64,000 nt of DNA from Asterella californica (GCA_036924285.1 JAYKYS010000005.1:29548001-29612000); one strand, 5' to 3'. Counted from the first letter of the stretch, positions 36,791-49,560 are shown. Numbers and translations are program-made. Notes: generated from the sequence alone by a model not told the origin.

Positions 36791-38448
36791 GTTAGATAAC
36801 TCATATCAATCGTCTTTTATTATTTTGGTCCTTAAGAAGTACTAAAGGAGCTTCGAGTTCTTGCTCCAACTCTGTAAGTGTATCGCGTGCTTTGCGGTGG
36901 ACGTGCTGGACGGCAATCGGTTCGATAATTCAATGCTTTTCACCGTCAACCTAAAACAAACTGCAATACGGTTAGATCAGGGCAACTTACTTAGATAGAC
37001 CACAAGTGCAGAATCTATCTAACCCTCCATTTATTGCCATTACAGAGGATGATGGAATATTCGATAGTCTAGCAGCAGTTAGAAGATAGAAACTATTGAA
37101 GTCCTTGTGATCTATCGCCTGTTCCACTCTTGTGCACATCGTTCCAGAAACTCTGCTGGAGATCTTCAGCGTCTTCGGAAACCAATTTGTCAATGACCGA
37201 CCATGTGGCCGCTGATAACGGATCCTTGACCTGGCTGAAGATATGCTGGGAGTTGGACCAGAGGATATGCTGTGCTAGGACGTATGCCTGATAGCTGTAT
37301 ACTATACCTAATAAGCCTCTCAACTCCTCAAGCTACAATTTATACACGCACGTCTAGCTAAGAAATTTGCGTGTTTCAACCAACTAAACTACTCGCTCGC
37401 TCAGGAGATTTTACACGTTCGAGAATCTTATATTACAGAATGCTTTACACTCGTCTTGACGGTACATAGAAGTGATGGAACAAAGATCTGAATACAAGCT
37501 TTTCTTTCTATTGCTGCTCACAGTATATCCATCAGGAATATATACATTAGTGACTGAACTCGGTCTGAAGAGAAGCATTTACTCCTGCTGCTTATAGCAT
37601 CTTACCCGGAAGACATGTCCTCTCCTTGTCAGCTAGACCAGATCTCTAGCTTCATTTCTTTGCCGAGTTACTTAAATATCGATCAATTTTCTTTTTCTCG
37701 TTTCAGACCTTTCTTCTTCTACCTGCTATACAAGCTTGTGACTTCAGAAGATTGCACCACAATCTGCGGAGGAGGGAGTTTGGAGCTTAACCTGAAGAAA
37801 ACCCTTTCTGCTCAAGGCGTTCATACTGGAAACAGGGACTTTCCTCCTAATCGAGGGGCGAGGGAAACTTTCTGTACGGGCGACATCCAGTCCATGAATA
37901 ACTTTTAGTGGCATCATTTTTGCAGTGTTCAGAGTGTAACTATGGGTCGATGAAACTCCCACTAAATAACAACATCTAGAAACACTACCCTGCCTTAACT
38001 GGAGTGTGAGCTACAAAGATTCAGACCTTCCGCACTGCCTCGACTTGTGTGTACATTCGTAGCATGGGCCTCGTTTCACATGTGCTGGAACAAGTCAACG
38101 GACGAGACTAGAGCGCAGAGAAGCTAAATCATACTAATTAATGTTACCAAAGGTAATAGTTAATTTCCAAACCGCTCAAGGTTCAATAGTGGACCTGTGA
38201 CCAGACCTACGGAAAGAGATCAGAAAAGTTAAGCGCATAGAACCGTGACCGGGAAAAGGAGTAACTGCTCATGTAGTGCAAATCTTTTCTCTATCATTCT
38301 GTTCGTTAGTTATAGCATAGTTATACGTCGATTGTGAAAAGTGGAAAGGAATGGGGTTTTGTGTCGCGTAATGTATCCTCGGAAAGGAGGCAGACGAGAA
38401 AACGTTAACGTATATTCTCGCATTTCCCTTATAAGCGTAGCTCTTTGT
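36791..38448. other. Unassigned region right of the DNAAF5-like gene
   Basis: Plus-strand fragments near 36838-36875 (EVLKELRVLAPTL followed by GTAAGT) may be a further exon of the HEAT-repeat gene. On the minus strand, 37093-37323 reads a fairly protein-like segment (LLGIVYSYQAYVLAQHILW, then SQVKDPLS) of unknown family. The rest shows nothing recognisable. Confidence 0.3.
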
Positions 38449-38499
38449 TGGATGGGGTCTTCCAATCAGTTTGGTATTCATTGGGTCGCGTTTCTTCTT
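38449..38499 (+). repeat. Solo copy of the 24.65/25.34-kb inverted-repeat arm
   Basis: GGATGGGGTCTTCCAATC followed by a GTATTCATTGGGTCGCGTTTC-like string matches both arms of the element at 24651-25342. Here only one arm is present, immediately left of the foldback element at 38517. Confidence 0.55.
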
Positions 38500-38516
38500 G
38501 TTGCTATGCAGAAATT

Positions 38517-38863
38517 GGCTTGATCATGCCCCCAGTAGGTTCCGTGAGCTTGATCATACCACTCTTAACGATGTCTAACTTGATTACACCCCTGACTGCC
38601 TATTGCCTGTAAAACCAGTCACTTTCTGATGTTATTCACACATATTAAAAGAATGAGAATATGGATAGTCTAACTAACATTAATGTTAAATCTTTTGAAT
38701 TACAGTGATATTTAGTCAAGGTTAGAAAGTACTTAAATGATGAACTAAAAAATAGAATGACTGGTTCTACGGTCAATAATCCATCAGGAGTATGATTAAG
38801 CAACCAAAACTTTAAGAGGGGTATGATCAAGCTCACATAACCTACTTGGGGTATGATCAAGCC
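38517..38863. repeat. Foldback/MITE-like element with about 110-bp terminal inverted repeats
   Basis: The left end (GGCTTGATCATGCCCC, AGTAGGTT, GTGAGCTTGATCATACC, CTCTTAA, then CTTGATTACACCCCTG and ACCAGTCA) is mirrored at the right end in reverse complement down to AGAATGACTGGTT at about 38754. Each arm carries three spaced units of the type CTTGAT(C/T)A-(A/G)CCCC, three pointing one way on the left and three the other way on the right. The central part of about 130 bp is AT-rich and non-coding. Repeated subterminal units are typical transposase-binding arrays in non-autonomous DNA transposons. A target duplication was not evident. Confidence 0.7.
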
Positions 38864-38970
38864 ATATACGTGGATTGTGACAACCGGGAAGAAGGAACGA
38901 CTTTCGTCACATATTGTATTTTGTAGAAGAAGAGAAAGGGACGCTGAGGAGGGAAGAATGAGTTAATAAC

Positions 38971-39675
38971 CATGCTCGATCTTTTGAAATTATTTTCTCT
39001 TTATGTTATTAAAAATATATAAGTATTATAGGGAAATTGAAGTAAATTATGAAAAAAATTGTTTTTATGCTAAATATTATATGATATTTAGATTTATATT
39101 CGTGAAAATATGGAAAAAATCCATAAATTAAACCCAAACAAGTGCGTTTTTTTTTAGTACAAGTGCATGCTAAGGATTTAGTATCTGTTATGAAGCAGTT
39201 TAAATCATCACGTGAGAAAAAATAACTAATTACACTGACAGGGTTAGATCTTCTTTATGGTATGATATAATAAATTCAGAGTTTAGGTTAAGTTCTGTTT
39301 TGGCGTATGCTTCCTACACTCAAATATGCATGCAGATGAACCTCTGAGAACTTTTGCTCATTTGCCGTTACTGAAAAAATATATAAGTATTAATCAAAAA
39401 TCGTATACCAAGAATAAAAATTATAAAAATATTTTATAAATATTAACTATTAGTCTATGTATCAAAATGTGAAAAAATCCAAATATAAACCATAAGGCAT
39501 GAGTAGATTACAGCACTTCTAAAGATACAAGTCCGAGAACCAATAAATATCTATATTATAGTTTACAGTGGGATTAGTTTATTACCTAACCCTTCCGGCA
39601 GGGAAGGGACAGGTATTAATAAATTAAACCCTTGGATAATTTCCTCCTCCATCTTTCGATGGAAGAGGTGAATAT
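38971..39675 (+). repeat. Structured repeat family, diverged plus well-kept copy
   Basis: A diverged module begins at about 38971 (CATGCTCGATCTTTTGAAAT). A well-kept module follows at 39326-39545 (GCAGATGAACCTCTGAGAAC ... AAGTCCGAGAACC), then stem 1 at 39578-39623 (TTTATTACCT-CCCTTCC with GGGAAGGG-AGGTATTAATAAA) and stem 2 at 39643-39668 (CCTC-TCCATC with GATGGA-GAGG). Orientation is the same as at 7.5 and 11.5 kb. Confidence 0.65.
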
Positions 39676-41866
39676 ATATGCAAGTGCTCAGTATGTATGC
39701 ATCCCTGCAGGGCTGCGTATGAAAAGTGGGGAAAATGACAAGGATAAATTTGTCACAAATACTGGTTACTGCAGCAGAGTTGGCTGGTTTCTAGCGGTTA
39801 GAAAACGGATAATGGATGAAGAAAAATCGGTGCTAAAAACTTTTAGTGAACTTCATATTTGGGTTTCAGAAAAAAGAAGAACAAAACCGTGAATTCTCGT
39901 ACGTATATTACCTTGGAGTATAGACAGTTTTACTTAAATATTAATTTAGTACAGTGACAACCGTCTCTATACGTAGATCTGGTCACTAGAGCTCGAATCC
40001 TGTATCATTTGATTGAAGAAACAAAAAGAAAATTCATGAATCTCAGAGGCAATAGCTATTCACTTGACACCAGATCAGGAGAAAAATGTCTGTAATTTTT
40101 GAAAGAGTTACAGGGCTATTTTATTTATTCAGGTGGCACCTGACTAAGTAAGAGAACATGTGATTGTTTCTGAACTGAATTATGGAGTTATTAGTTTCCA
40201 AAATATTTAAAACTCAATACAAAGAACGAACTGGGTCAATGTGATCATACATGTATAGAGGAAGGTCTTGCCCCCAGTGTCCTTACGAGCCTAAACCGCT
40301 GCCAGATGGAATGGTTTGTAGTGATATTTTAATTCCGGTACACCTTCCGAACCTAGAAGATCCACCGTAGAAAAGTCTGATGTTTGTATGGGTTTTTGTG
40401 CCTTTATAACTTTGTTCATACTTGTGAACAGAAGTCTCGTTTTATGTTCCCAAAGTGCATTGGTATCAGATTGTAAACGTATTCGTGCCAGGAACCGAAA
40501 TTCTATCCTAACAAGTAACTTCACACCATTACTAGAATTGACTCTGTCTCAATAAGATTTTGTACAAACATGGACCGGCAAAGCTTCTGTGCAAGTATGG
40601 ATCTTCTCACCATACAAAGCTGATACATCGACGTGGATGATTTACAGAACCTCCCGGAAAACGTGAATACATACATACACCTATACACCTTGTAACCCTC
40701 ATGAAGACTTCGTACAAGAATTGTATTCATTAACTATGGAGGGTGAAGACAAACATAAATCCCGAACCTCACTGACACTGGACTGGGTACAAATGTCAGT
40801 GAATATGATGTAAGTGTGAAGAGACCGATATGATATTCGTAAGACAAATAAAGACACGCCAGGGGCAAGGGACTCCGCAACATTACACTAGTGGATAAAG
40901 TTTGGTCTTCTCTTCAACTTCATGTTTCAGCAACCTACTACTGGTAATATTTTACCCGTAAAACCATGCAACGAAGAGTATAAGATAATGAATAAATGTA
41001 CAAAATGCACGAGCATATGAGTTGAGAGGCTCGGAAGCACCAAGATGACAAGAAAGTGTCAAGAATAACGAACGGGAAATGAAAAAGGAAAGCTCGTCAG
41101 AGGCAGAAACGTAACGTAATATATTTAAATAAAAAGAAAAGGAAAATCAGAAGAACTGCTCACATGAATGTGGCATGCCGTTCTTCACAGGACTTGAATA
41201 ACCACATCTTATCTTCTTCTCTTTTCCAAATATTTTCCCCTTTTTAACCACATAGTTGATCAGTCTGCAGTCTGACCAAATGAGAGGTATCAAATGACAA
41301 ATGTCACATGATGCAGTACAGATTGGATCATTCATAGGGAGGAAAAATAAATAAATTTCTCGATCAGTCAGAAGAGGAACATTGAGTTCTCAAGTCACCT
41401 TTACATAGTCATATAGACTCAAGCTCTCCAGGGAATTTACTTGACCGCAAACATAATATGTTTGCCAGACTGACTTCACCCATCTTAACTTGCATTATTT
41501 AACCCCACCCTTGACTTGCAACAACATGTTCAACAGGTCAAAATATCACTTCATCAGAATATGAAATGTGCATTTCAGCAATCAGTCATGTATATGTGCA
41601 AAAAGTTCAATTTAAAATATTTTTAGCAAAAAATTCAATTTAAAATATTTTTAGAAAAAATTATCAGTCTATTTGACTATGTTTATCTTTTACAATGTCT
41701 TTGTCAGGATGTCAAAGGACATCCTGATTGAGATGTTTTGAAATATTCCTGTGGAGTGTTGAATAAATCTTGGAATATGTTTGATTTGCTTTGAATCCTC
41801 TTTAAAACTGGAGCTTTCCACCGCCGGGTGCTGCTGCCCCTGCCTAGCATGAAACCCCCGGCAGGA
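39676..41866. other. No gene recognised
   Basis: AT-rich DNA with short frames (for example 39632-39892 on the plus strand, overlapping the repeat, and 40291-40524 on the minus strand). None carries a motif I can name. A short phrase (AAATTCAATTTAAAATATTTTTAG) is duplicated in tandem at about 41605-41655. Confidence 0.4.
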
Positions 41867-41919
41867 GGATTCAACCCTGTGCCGTCCGAGCTACAGGCGG
41901 ATGGGTTACCAACAAGCTA
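41867..41919 (-). repeat. SINE-like head, minus strand
   Basis: Read on the minus strand, TAGCTTGTTGGT (41919-41908) is an A-box-like motif and GGGTTGAATCC (41877-41867) is a near-consensus B box, 42 bp apart. The same TAGCTTGTTG start is found at 23882. The surrounding sequence is not a foldable tRNA, so a SINE head is preferred over a tRNA gene. Confidence 0.4.
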
Positions 41920-42199
41920 CTGCTTGTTGGCTTGGAGTATGCGAATAGTTTATCACTTGACATGGACTCGTTTCATGGTTTGGAATATGAGAATCATCTA
42001 CCTTTCTTCCTTAATTTTGAATGGAATTGTGATAACGGCCATATCAGTCAGGAGCATTAACTTCAGTACATTGGGTCCTCTTGAAGGGGTAGAGTAGCTT
42101 GTCAATTATCAGTAACTGCTATACTGATACTAATAAATAGTAATAGACTTCTATTACTATTATATTTGTAGATTAGTATCTTTGATTACTATGTGCTCA

Positions 42200-42303
42200 T
42201 AGTAATAAAGATCGAATACTATAAATTACTTCAGTTTTCATGTTACAATTATAGTAATCAACGTCGAATACTATAATTTTTTTCAGTTTCCGTATTACAA
42301 TAT
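42200..42303 (+). repeat. 52-bp tandem duplication
   Basis: Two adjacent units, 42200-42251 and 42252-42303, share TAGTAAT-AA, TCGAATACTATAA, TTCAGTTT and TTACAAT in register, with about ten differences. Non-coding, AT-rich. Confidence 0.6.
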
Positions 42304-44371
42304 AGAAATTGAAATTTAGATTACTATAAAAATTCTTAACTTTTTAAAAAGATATCTAGTAACTCGTTGATATCAGTAAAAATCTACTGATATAAAAAAT
42401 AAATTCTCTTGATATCAGCATATAATTGCTTATTATTGATGTTGTTCCTCCACCTCCTCTTGAATGTTATTCGTCAACTGAACGTCCAACCATCAGACGG
42501 TAACCAGGGACTTGCGGATATACGAGAATATTGCTTGTGGTCGATCTGGCCTTATTTGGCTCGAATTCGAACCATGGGTGAACATAAGCAAATAAAGGAA
42601 TATTTCCTTTTTCCTCTGCGTGTGCTTTAAATTAGAGAGGGTATACGTTTTGTTCTAAAAAGCATCAAAATTTTAATTTCATATTTTGTTAGATATTTAA
42701 TAATTAGTTTTGAAATAAATCATATACTGTAAAGCCCTAGGAGAGCTTTGATTCAAGTCCTTACTTAACATATGTGATACAAGCAAGAAAATGAAAATAT
42801 TAACAAAATTATTGAGTATATTGGTTAAATTTCTTTATCCCCATACCGCCCACCGCAGAATGAAGTATTCCCGGTTTCCAGGAAATTATATAAGGGCACC
42901 TGGGCTTTAAGAACCCCAGTATAACGAGAACCTTTCCTGATTATGGTAATGTTTGCCGCAATTCTTCTAGGATTTCCGAGTCAAACTAGAAATGAAATAC
43001 ACGGACAATCAATATCCATCAAATCGTAAAACAGATATTACATATATCAGTTCATGTGACAATCATATACCTAATATGCAACTGTGACATAAGTTTATCA
43101 TATTGGACATACTATTATTTAATCTCCATTTTTCATAAAATGATTCAACTGGATGATGCTTTCCAAGTAGAAGTTCGACTGTCGAGCCGTGTGACTGCAC
43201 AGAAGTTCAGTTTCTAGATTTTGGGAAAAAATCTAGAAACTGATGCCCTAAAAATGAGATGCTGCTATTTGGGAAACATGCATATTATTCACCTCTTTCG
43301 TGAAGATGGAAAGAGTGCAGCTTGCTCATTAGTGTATTATTTCATTTTATATTAGAAAACTAAATAAAAGTTAATATCTATCATAAATAATGATCATTTG
43401 ATAATAGGATTCTTGTCTTGTAATTCCAGATATATGTGTTTGCACGCTATGCTTACAGGTTATGTTCGGATCTGGCTGCAATTCTCAGTTCGCAATGGCC
43501 ACTACTGATCAAATTGTATCCAACTTTCGGGAGTGAAGTAATCATATGGTTCAAGTCCCATTCCATCTCAGCATAACGTAGACGCCATGTAGACTCAAGT
43601 TCAAGCAGTCCAGCAGGTTACAGAGCTAAACGATCCATGGATATATGTAAACTAAACCACAGGCAATATGAACTGTTCTCATTTGAGGAATGAATTTGGC
43701 CTTTGGTTATACAAAGACACCCTTATGGTTATGGTTACGTATAAAGAATGGTTTTGATTTATAACATCAGTAACTAAATCACAATCATAGTGTAAGATAT
43801 TTATGAAATTCTCATAACAAGAACCCGTTTTTCTTTTGTAGAGAACGAAAATATTTAAAATGAACACGCAAAATACATGATGGTAAACCATTTGTTGAGA
43901 TAAACCAGAACTGGCGTATTTTAGAAGTATTAATAACCATAGAAACCAATATGGTTGAAGTATCAACCTAAACCCATAAAAAAAATGTCCCGTAAATGGC
44001 CCTTCAAACCTTTCCCATTCTTGTCACATGTGTAAAAGGTTTACGGGTTTTCTCCGTAAATGGGAGCACCTCCGTAGATACTTATAACGATCAGCAAAAG
44101 TGCGTCATCGGTCATACTCTTGTCTTCTCACTGTAGCTATTTTGCACGTTTATTTAAAATTTTTCTTTTAGTTTTCTAATGCACAAAAAGAAGTCCTCCG
44201 GATGAGACTGTTTTCCTTCAATACGTTTTAGAACCTATCCTATACAGCTTTTGATCCCAAATAGGCACTCTAGTATTCGTTAGCTCCGCATACGAATTTG
44301 TTTATGGAATACTGTACTTTTAGGGAAGTACAATATTATTTTAAAGTACAGTATTAGAATATTCAAGTAAT
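42304..44371. other. AT-rich non-coding DNA with one perfect hairpin
   Basis: No gene is recognised. A perfect 16-bp inverted repeat with a 5-nt loop is at 43207-43243. A reversed copy of the family stem 2 (CACCTCTTTC ... GGAAAGAGTG) is at about 43296-43322. The remaining frames are short and unremarkable. Confidence 0.4.
43207..43243 (+). repeat. Perfect 16-bp inverted repeat
   Basis: TCAGTTTCTAGATTTT (43207-43222) and its exact reverse complement (43228-43243) flank GGGAA. AT-rich stem, no T-run following, no gene close by. It could extrude as a cruciform or be a relic of a small foldback insertion. Confidence 0.6.
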
Positions 44372-44411
44372 TTATTCCCTAACCTTTACGGTCGGAAGGT
44401 TAGGGAATGAA
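44372..44411 (+). repeat. Structured repeat family, stem 1 only
   Basis: TTCCCTAACCTT (44375-44386) pairs exactly with AAGGTTAGGGAA (44396-44407). Compared with the 11.7-kb copy (TTACCTAA/TTAGGTAA), one base pair has changed on both sides (A-T to C-G), a compensatory substitution. The neighbouring module is not recognisable. Confidence 0.55.
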
Positions 44412-45404
44412 CTAAAGATCAGAATTTCCATTTTCTTTAAGCAGTAAGAGGACTGCCCTAATAGTTCAAGAAGCGTGTGTGCACGAGCTATGCTTATGGA
44501 TTATCATTAAAACTCGTTGTAACTCTAGGGCTGGTTAACAGTTAATATCACATAGATAGGTATTTATTTTTATATTTATTAAAGTTTATATTTGTTAAAG
44601 TTTAAACACAAAACAAACAAGAGTTCCCCTAAGTTGAGCCCCGCATACACTAGCCTTATCTTGAGCGTACAATCCACATCGGAGATAAAAGAAAACCCTC
44701 TTCTCACAAGAAAATATTTTGTTTTTCTCTCTCCCCAGTATAAATGCTCAACGAAAAATCACTACAAGCCTAGAATTTTTCTAGTTTTTTTTCGCTTTAA
44801 ACTTCTCCACCTCGCTTGGGATGCATATCTTAATGTTATAGTTGTCTTGTTGTGGAACAAAGTGATAAAATTATATGCTTTCTCCCAACCGTTTTTCAGA
44901 TCAAACGATATGCTCTCAAAAGATAAAATAGATATCAGGAATTTTAGCAATGACTAAAGCTGAATCGTGGTTTGCCGGTCCACTTATTTTTCTTATATCT
45001 CGTTCTAAGACAGTAAATAACTATAATATATGCTGATGGTCCATTTGATTGTTATAGTTTTATTCTTTCTGCTGACGATGTGTTGGTACTGGGGGATTTC
45101 AAAGTTCAAATGGAATATTGTCTCAAGAGAAACAATATTCCTTGTACCATTAGTTTCTTCAAATACATACGGAAAGTCAATAAGCCAATAAGTCTAAGCT
45201 CGGTTTTCAGTATTGACGATATATATCTAACAGTTTCGGGTCTATATCATATATTGTCATTTTAGTAATTCATTTTCATTACCATGTGTATTTTATTCGA
45301 TGGGATCACTACATACTTTACTGTTAAGACTATCTAGACTCTAGAAAAGTTGGATAGTGATTGCTTGTGTACCACGAAACTATGCATGTCGCGAAAGAAG
45401 TATC
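44412..45404. other. No gene recognised
   Basis: AT-rich sequence with chance open frames on both strands, the longest at 44592-44957. No motif supports a gene. Confidence 0.4.
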
Positions 45405-45780
45405 TTTTGCATATTCACCCCTCCCATCTTTCGACTGAAGAGGATTGCAAGGTCAATAACTCTTAGACGGAAAGAGTTAGTTAATAAATTAACCTAACTC
45501 CCGTCGAAAGGGTTAGGTAATCAACTGAAGTATTAACTGAATATTTTATAATAGTTGAGAAACGTCCGGAAGAACAAGCAGTGGTTGGAGGCGCATTGTT
45601 ATAGACTTCACTTATCGGTTTTCGTTTCACCTTTTTGCAGTTCTAGGTATGGTTAATATTCAATATTTAATTACTAAATTAATTTTCTAAAAACAGTATA
45701 GAATTTTTATATAATAATTACAACTTTTAGATAAAATACCGAACAAAAGTTCTCCGAAAGTGGTTTAGCATGCATATTAC
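45405..45780 (-). repeat. Structured repeat family, inverted copy
   Basis: Stem 2 comes first (CCTC-CATC ... GAAGAGG, about 45417-45447), then stem 1 (about 45467-45520), then a diverged module ending AACAAAAGTTCTCCGAAAG...GCATGCA. This is the reverse of the order elsewhere, so the copy lies on the minus strand. The stem 1 region can form two alternative helices, because GAGTTAGTTAAT and GGGTTAGGTAAT can each pair with ATTAACCTAACTC between them. Confidence 0.55.
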
Positions 45781-46099
45781 TCTCTCTCTGGTCACTTTTT
45801 CATCATTTCACTGGTCAACTATCTTCATTAACTTTCAACCAGAAGGAAAGAAGATGACAAGCAAGAAAATAGAGAGAAAATTCTAGAGCGACTGGCTCTG
45901 GTCACAACAAAACTAGGTTCTGCAATGCAGGTGCTGCTAACCTGACCATTGTCAAGAGGGGTACAGAAAGTGAAGTCGTTCACTCAAGAAATGTCGTAAC
46001 CAACTGTTTTGGATGGTCTGAGAAATTTACTTCAACATATCCCAAAAAGAGAAGTAGAACATGTAGCATTCCCAAGTTCTCAAAACTACTTAAACATAC

Positions 46100-49000
46100 C
46101 CCTATCCCCTACGGATCTACACGCCTATGATGTGTAAGTTTCATAGTCGATAAACATTCTTGTAAGAGTGGAGAGCAAGTCACTGTCTAATGATCCATCC
46201 TCGCTCGCAGGTCCATAATCGCACTGAAACTACTTAGAGAGTTTACTAGGGTTTACATGGCAGCTTGACTCCAGCTCTTTCAAAGCAAAAGTCTGCAATC
46301 ATAAGTATCTGACAATGCAAATTGATGCGCAACAACCTCATAATCACATCCAAACGAGCAAACCTCCTGCAAATTGGACTGACTCCAGACGTGGATGTCA
46401 GAGTCATCGGAACCTCCGAAATAGATACCACCTACAACAGCGAGCGATGACACCGGTCCTGCGTGTCCGACAAGTGTAGTAATGCAACGGAAACATCCAT
46501 CACTATGAAAGGTTGTCTCAATGAGATAACACTAGGATGGGCGACTCACTTTCTAAAGCTCACTTGCTTGTTGATTGCTAGATCTTCAACCATAATGAAA
46601 GAAAAAATTGTGATACTCTCTCTCATAGACACGTCAAGTTGCACATCATATTCCTCGCTGTTGACTTCTCATCTATAAGTCACAGGGGCAAGAGTCACTC
46701 AGAACTATTCATGGATGTCCTCGTTCGCTCTTGTCAATCTCCTCTGGATTCATCGCAATAATAAGCTTGAGCTTCACACCATATTGAGCAAGAATTCTCT
46801 CGTCTCTGTACCACGTAGTTCTCCTTTATCTGTCTGTAGTCTTCCTACAGATCCATATCTACAGATAATATTCTCAAGAACAAACTTACATATCCCTTTT
46901 GTGGTCTTCGTCCTCAGAGCTCGTCCTTCTACAAAGTTGGAGAGATCTTCACTAGCCAAATCAAATATCACATACTCCATAACCCCAGCGGCATTACCAC
47001 CAAGTCGAGAACCCACTGGAAGTGAATGCAAGGCGGATAAGTTGACACGAGATCATCCCTATACCGCATCTTTGAGTAGAACTGACAATGCAAGCAAGAA
47101 CTGACGTAGTTCACCACATCCCGATGCAGACCTTTCCACCAATACCTTTCCTTCAACTTGACGTAAGTAGCCCAAATCTGTCGATGTCCGACCCACAAGG
47201 TATCATGGAACTCCTTCATTAGTCACCGAGCATCCTTTCTCTCTTCGTCCTCAGCTTCTGAAAACATGACATCGTCGTCTACAAAACGAGCCCTTGACAA
47301 CATATCTGCAACCACATTCTCCTTCCTTTTTATATACTTCAACTCTGGATTCAAGCTTCTAATATAAGCAATCCAACGCAACATCACTATGTCTGACGTG
47401 TTACAGTTGGATATCATGTCTAATAGAGATAGACAATCTGTCTCTAAGACTACATGAGCACCAGTCAGAAACTCACGGTCTGTCTTCATCCTGTAACCAC
47501 TCTCCACAACTCACATTTCACCTGAGGATAATCTCATTGCCTGTCTGCCAAGATGTTAGTTCCAAACCTAGAGGTGAACCGCACACCACTCGCATCATCT
47601 TGACCTATCGTCCAGTCAATCGTCTTTGAGCTAGTATCCACTATGACAATGAGAGGTCTTCCACACCCATAGTCTATTCTTTTCAACACAAGTGAAGACT
47701 TTAAACTCTTCTTCAATCTACTCATTGTTTCTTGATGGACAGAACTACATACAAACCTCTTACCCTTCCTAAGTAATGCATACAAAGGCTCAGCAACGTG
47801 AGCATAATGAGAATGGATAAACGATAAAATACGCAAGCCCTTGGACCTCCGTGGTATTCTTACAGTCTGTCATTCTAGCTATAGCATCAACCTTCTCCGA
47901 GTTTGGTCGTCTTCCAAAAGCACCACACAGATATCCAACCACTAAAATCTCAAACACACAAACTTGGACTTAGCTTGATAGTGTGAGATGTACCTCCTCC
48001 AAGTGAGTCAAGATACATTCTACGTCATTGATATGGTCTGCAACAAACCTCTTACATCCATTCGCAAGTACTGCTTCATCCTTGTCTTCAATCGCGTAAC
48101 CTTTTATAGGAATATCATCTAGAAATGGAATGGTAACATCAGGCACAAATTCCGATAGTACCTTATGCATCGCATTCTGCATATGGGCCACCGAGTTCGT
48201 CGCTCCTTGTGGATGAATACACATCTGCATCAATCTCAAAGGCGTTTGCATAGTAGTTAGATCTCTACTCTCTACAGCCAGTTGGAATTGATCATAACTA
48301 GAATATAGATCTCTAATCGAGTAGATATCTCTCCCTGCAAATACTTCTGCTACCTCCTCAATCACAGGACCCAATGTTACGAATAGTCACGTTATTCGCG
48401 GATTGTAGATCTTGAATAAAACGCAAGGCTCTTGATTTCTTGGGTATAATGAACCACCTGCTAGAATATGGTCCCATAGACGGCTCAAGTATCCCCATTT
48501 AGCAACTTGATGAGTTTAGGCAACAAGGCACGTGGAATCAGAATCGGTTTCAAATCCCAAGGCACATCAGGGATTGTGAATATAACCATAAGCTTTATAA
48601 TCTTTGGGTCCCACAACTTATCTCCTCTGCTGAAAAGGAGAATGCTTTATCATCATCATTATCATCTACTCAAACACTGTCTTTTCAACCTCACTCAAGA
48701 AATCACCCCCTCCAGTTCCTTCAACGTCGCCTCAGTAAACCGATGCCCTACTCGTCTATGATCATGCAATATAGGCTCAGTCCCCACTAACTCTACTTGC
48801 TGCTGAGAGTTAATAGGTAGTTGAGCCGCTACCGGTCTCACTTTTTTCAGTACAAATTTGTACTTCGCATGGACGTTTGCTTCCTAAGGGAGTGCACACC
48901 AACAAACTGCTTCTCTTCTCTCACTATTCTGCATCGGATGAGGAAAGAACCGCACATACGTAGCAATCTCCTCATATATGTGTCGAGAGTGGATAGAGAT

Positions 49001-49560
49001 CACCATCATACTATCTTTCTCTTCCATTAATCGGCTTACATTTTCTAACCAACTAGCAACGACTGTACAGACACAAACTCTTTGAACAAGCTAGAAATCA
49101 CATCATCTTCAAGTAGAATCCTGCAGGCCACAGCTCTGATACCTGTTTCATCATCCATCTTTTTTGTATTTTCTTCCATGTCTTCAACCCTTGTAAACTG
49201 ACTCCACCCATCATCCTCAAACATCAATAACCCAGACTGCCAACTGTGTGCACTACACATGTCTCTGAGTCCTTATACAAGTCTCACTTTCGATCTTTCT
49301 ACCTTGTGTACCAACTTTGACAAGGTCTCAATAGTAGGTTCTACACCCTTGTCTTCTCGCTCTACATGAGTGGACTGCGAAAACCCTTGCATCTCTTCGT
49401 CGAAGAATCTCTAAGTTTTGTCGATTCCGCTCATGTCTTGAACGAACAATCAAAAACTGTATTGAGTATTTGTCATCAGGACTTTGAACTCTGGCATAAT
49501 AAGATCCATCGTTTATCACCTTTGTCTCCATTCGAACAGCGGTGATATATGGTTGGCCTA
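46100..49560 (-). mobile_element. Degenerate Ty3-type retrotransposon pol (element 1)
   Basis: Minus-strand fragments follow the order reverse transcriptase, RNase H, integrase. RT runs from about 48560 to 47900, with the blocks EPSMGPYSSRWF, LRFIQDLQ, DLYSSYDQFQL and FLDDIPIKG. RNase H follows at 47836-47223 (VIVDTSSKTIDW, then ADMLSRARF). Integrase is at 47219 to about 46690, with H2C2-type residues, DLVVMPLGLW, a second block TDKGEL and KSERGHP supplying the final Glu. Short open frames at 49045-49531 are probably the gag/protease side. Stops and shifts interrupt every domain, so it cannot be active. The RT blocks resemble a Ty3 lineage known to me from lycophyte and moss genomes; that placement is recalled, not searched. 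Confidence 0.75.
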
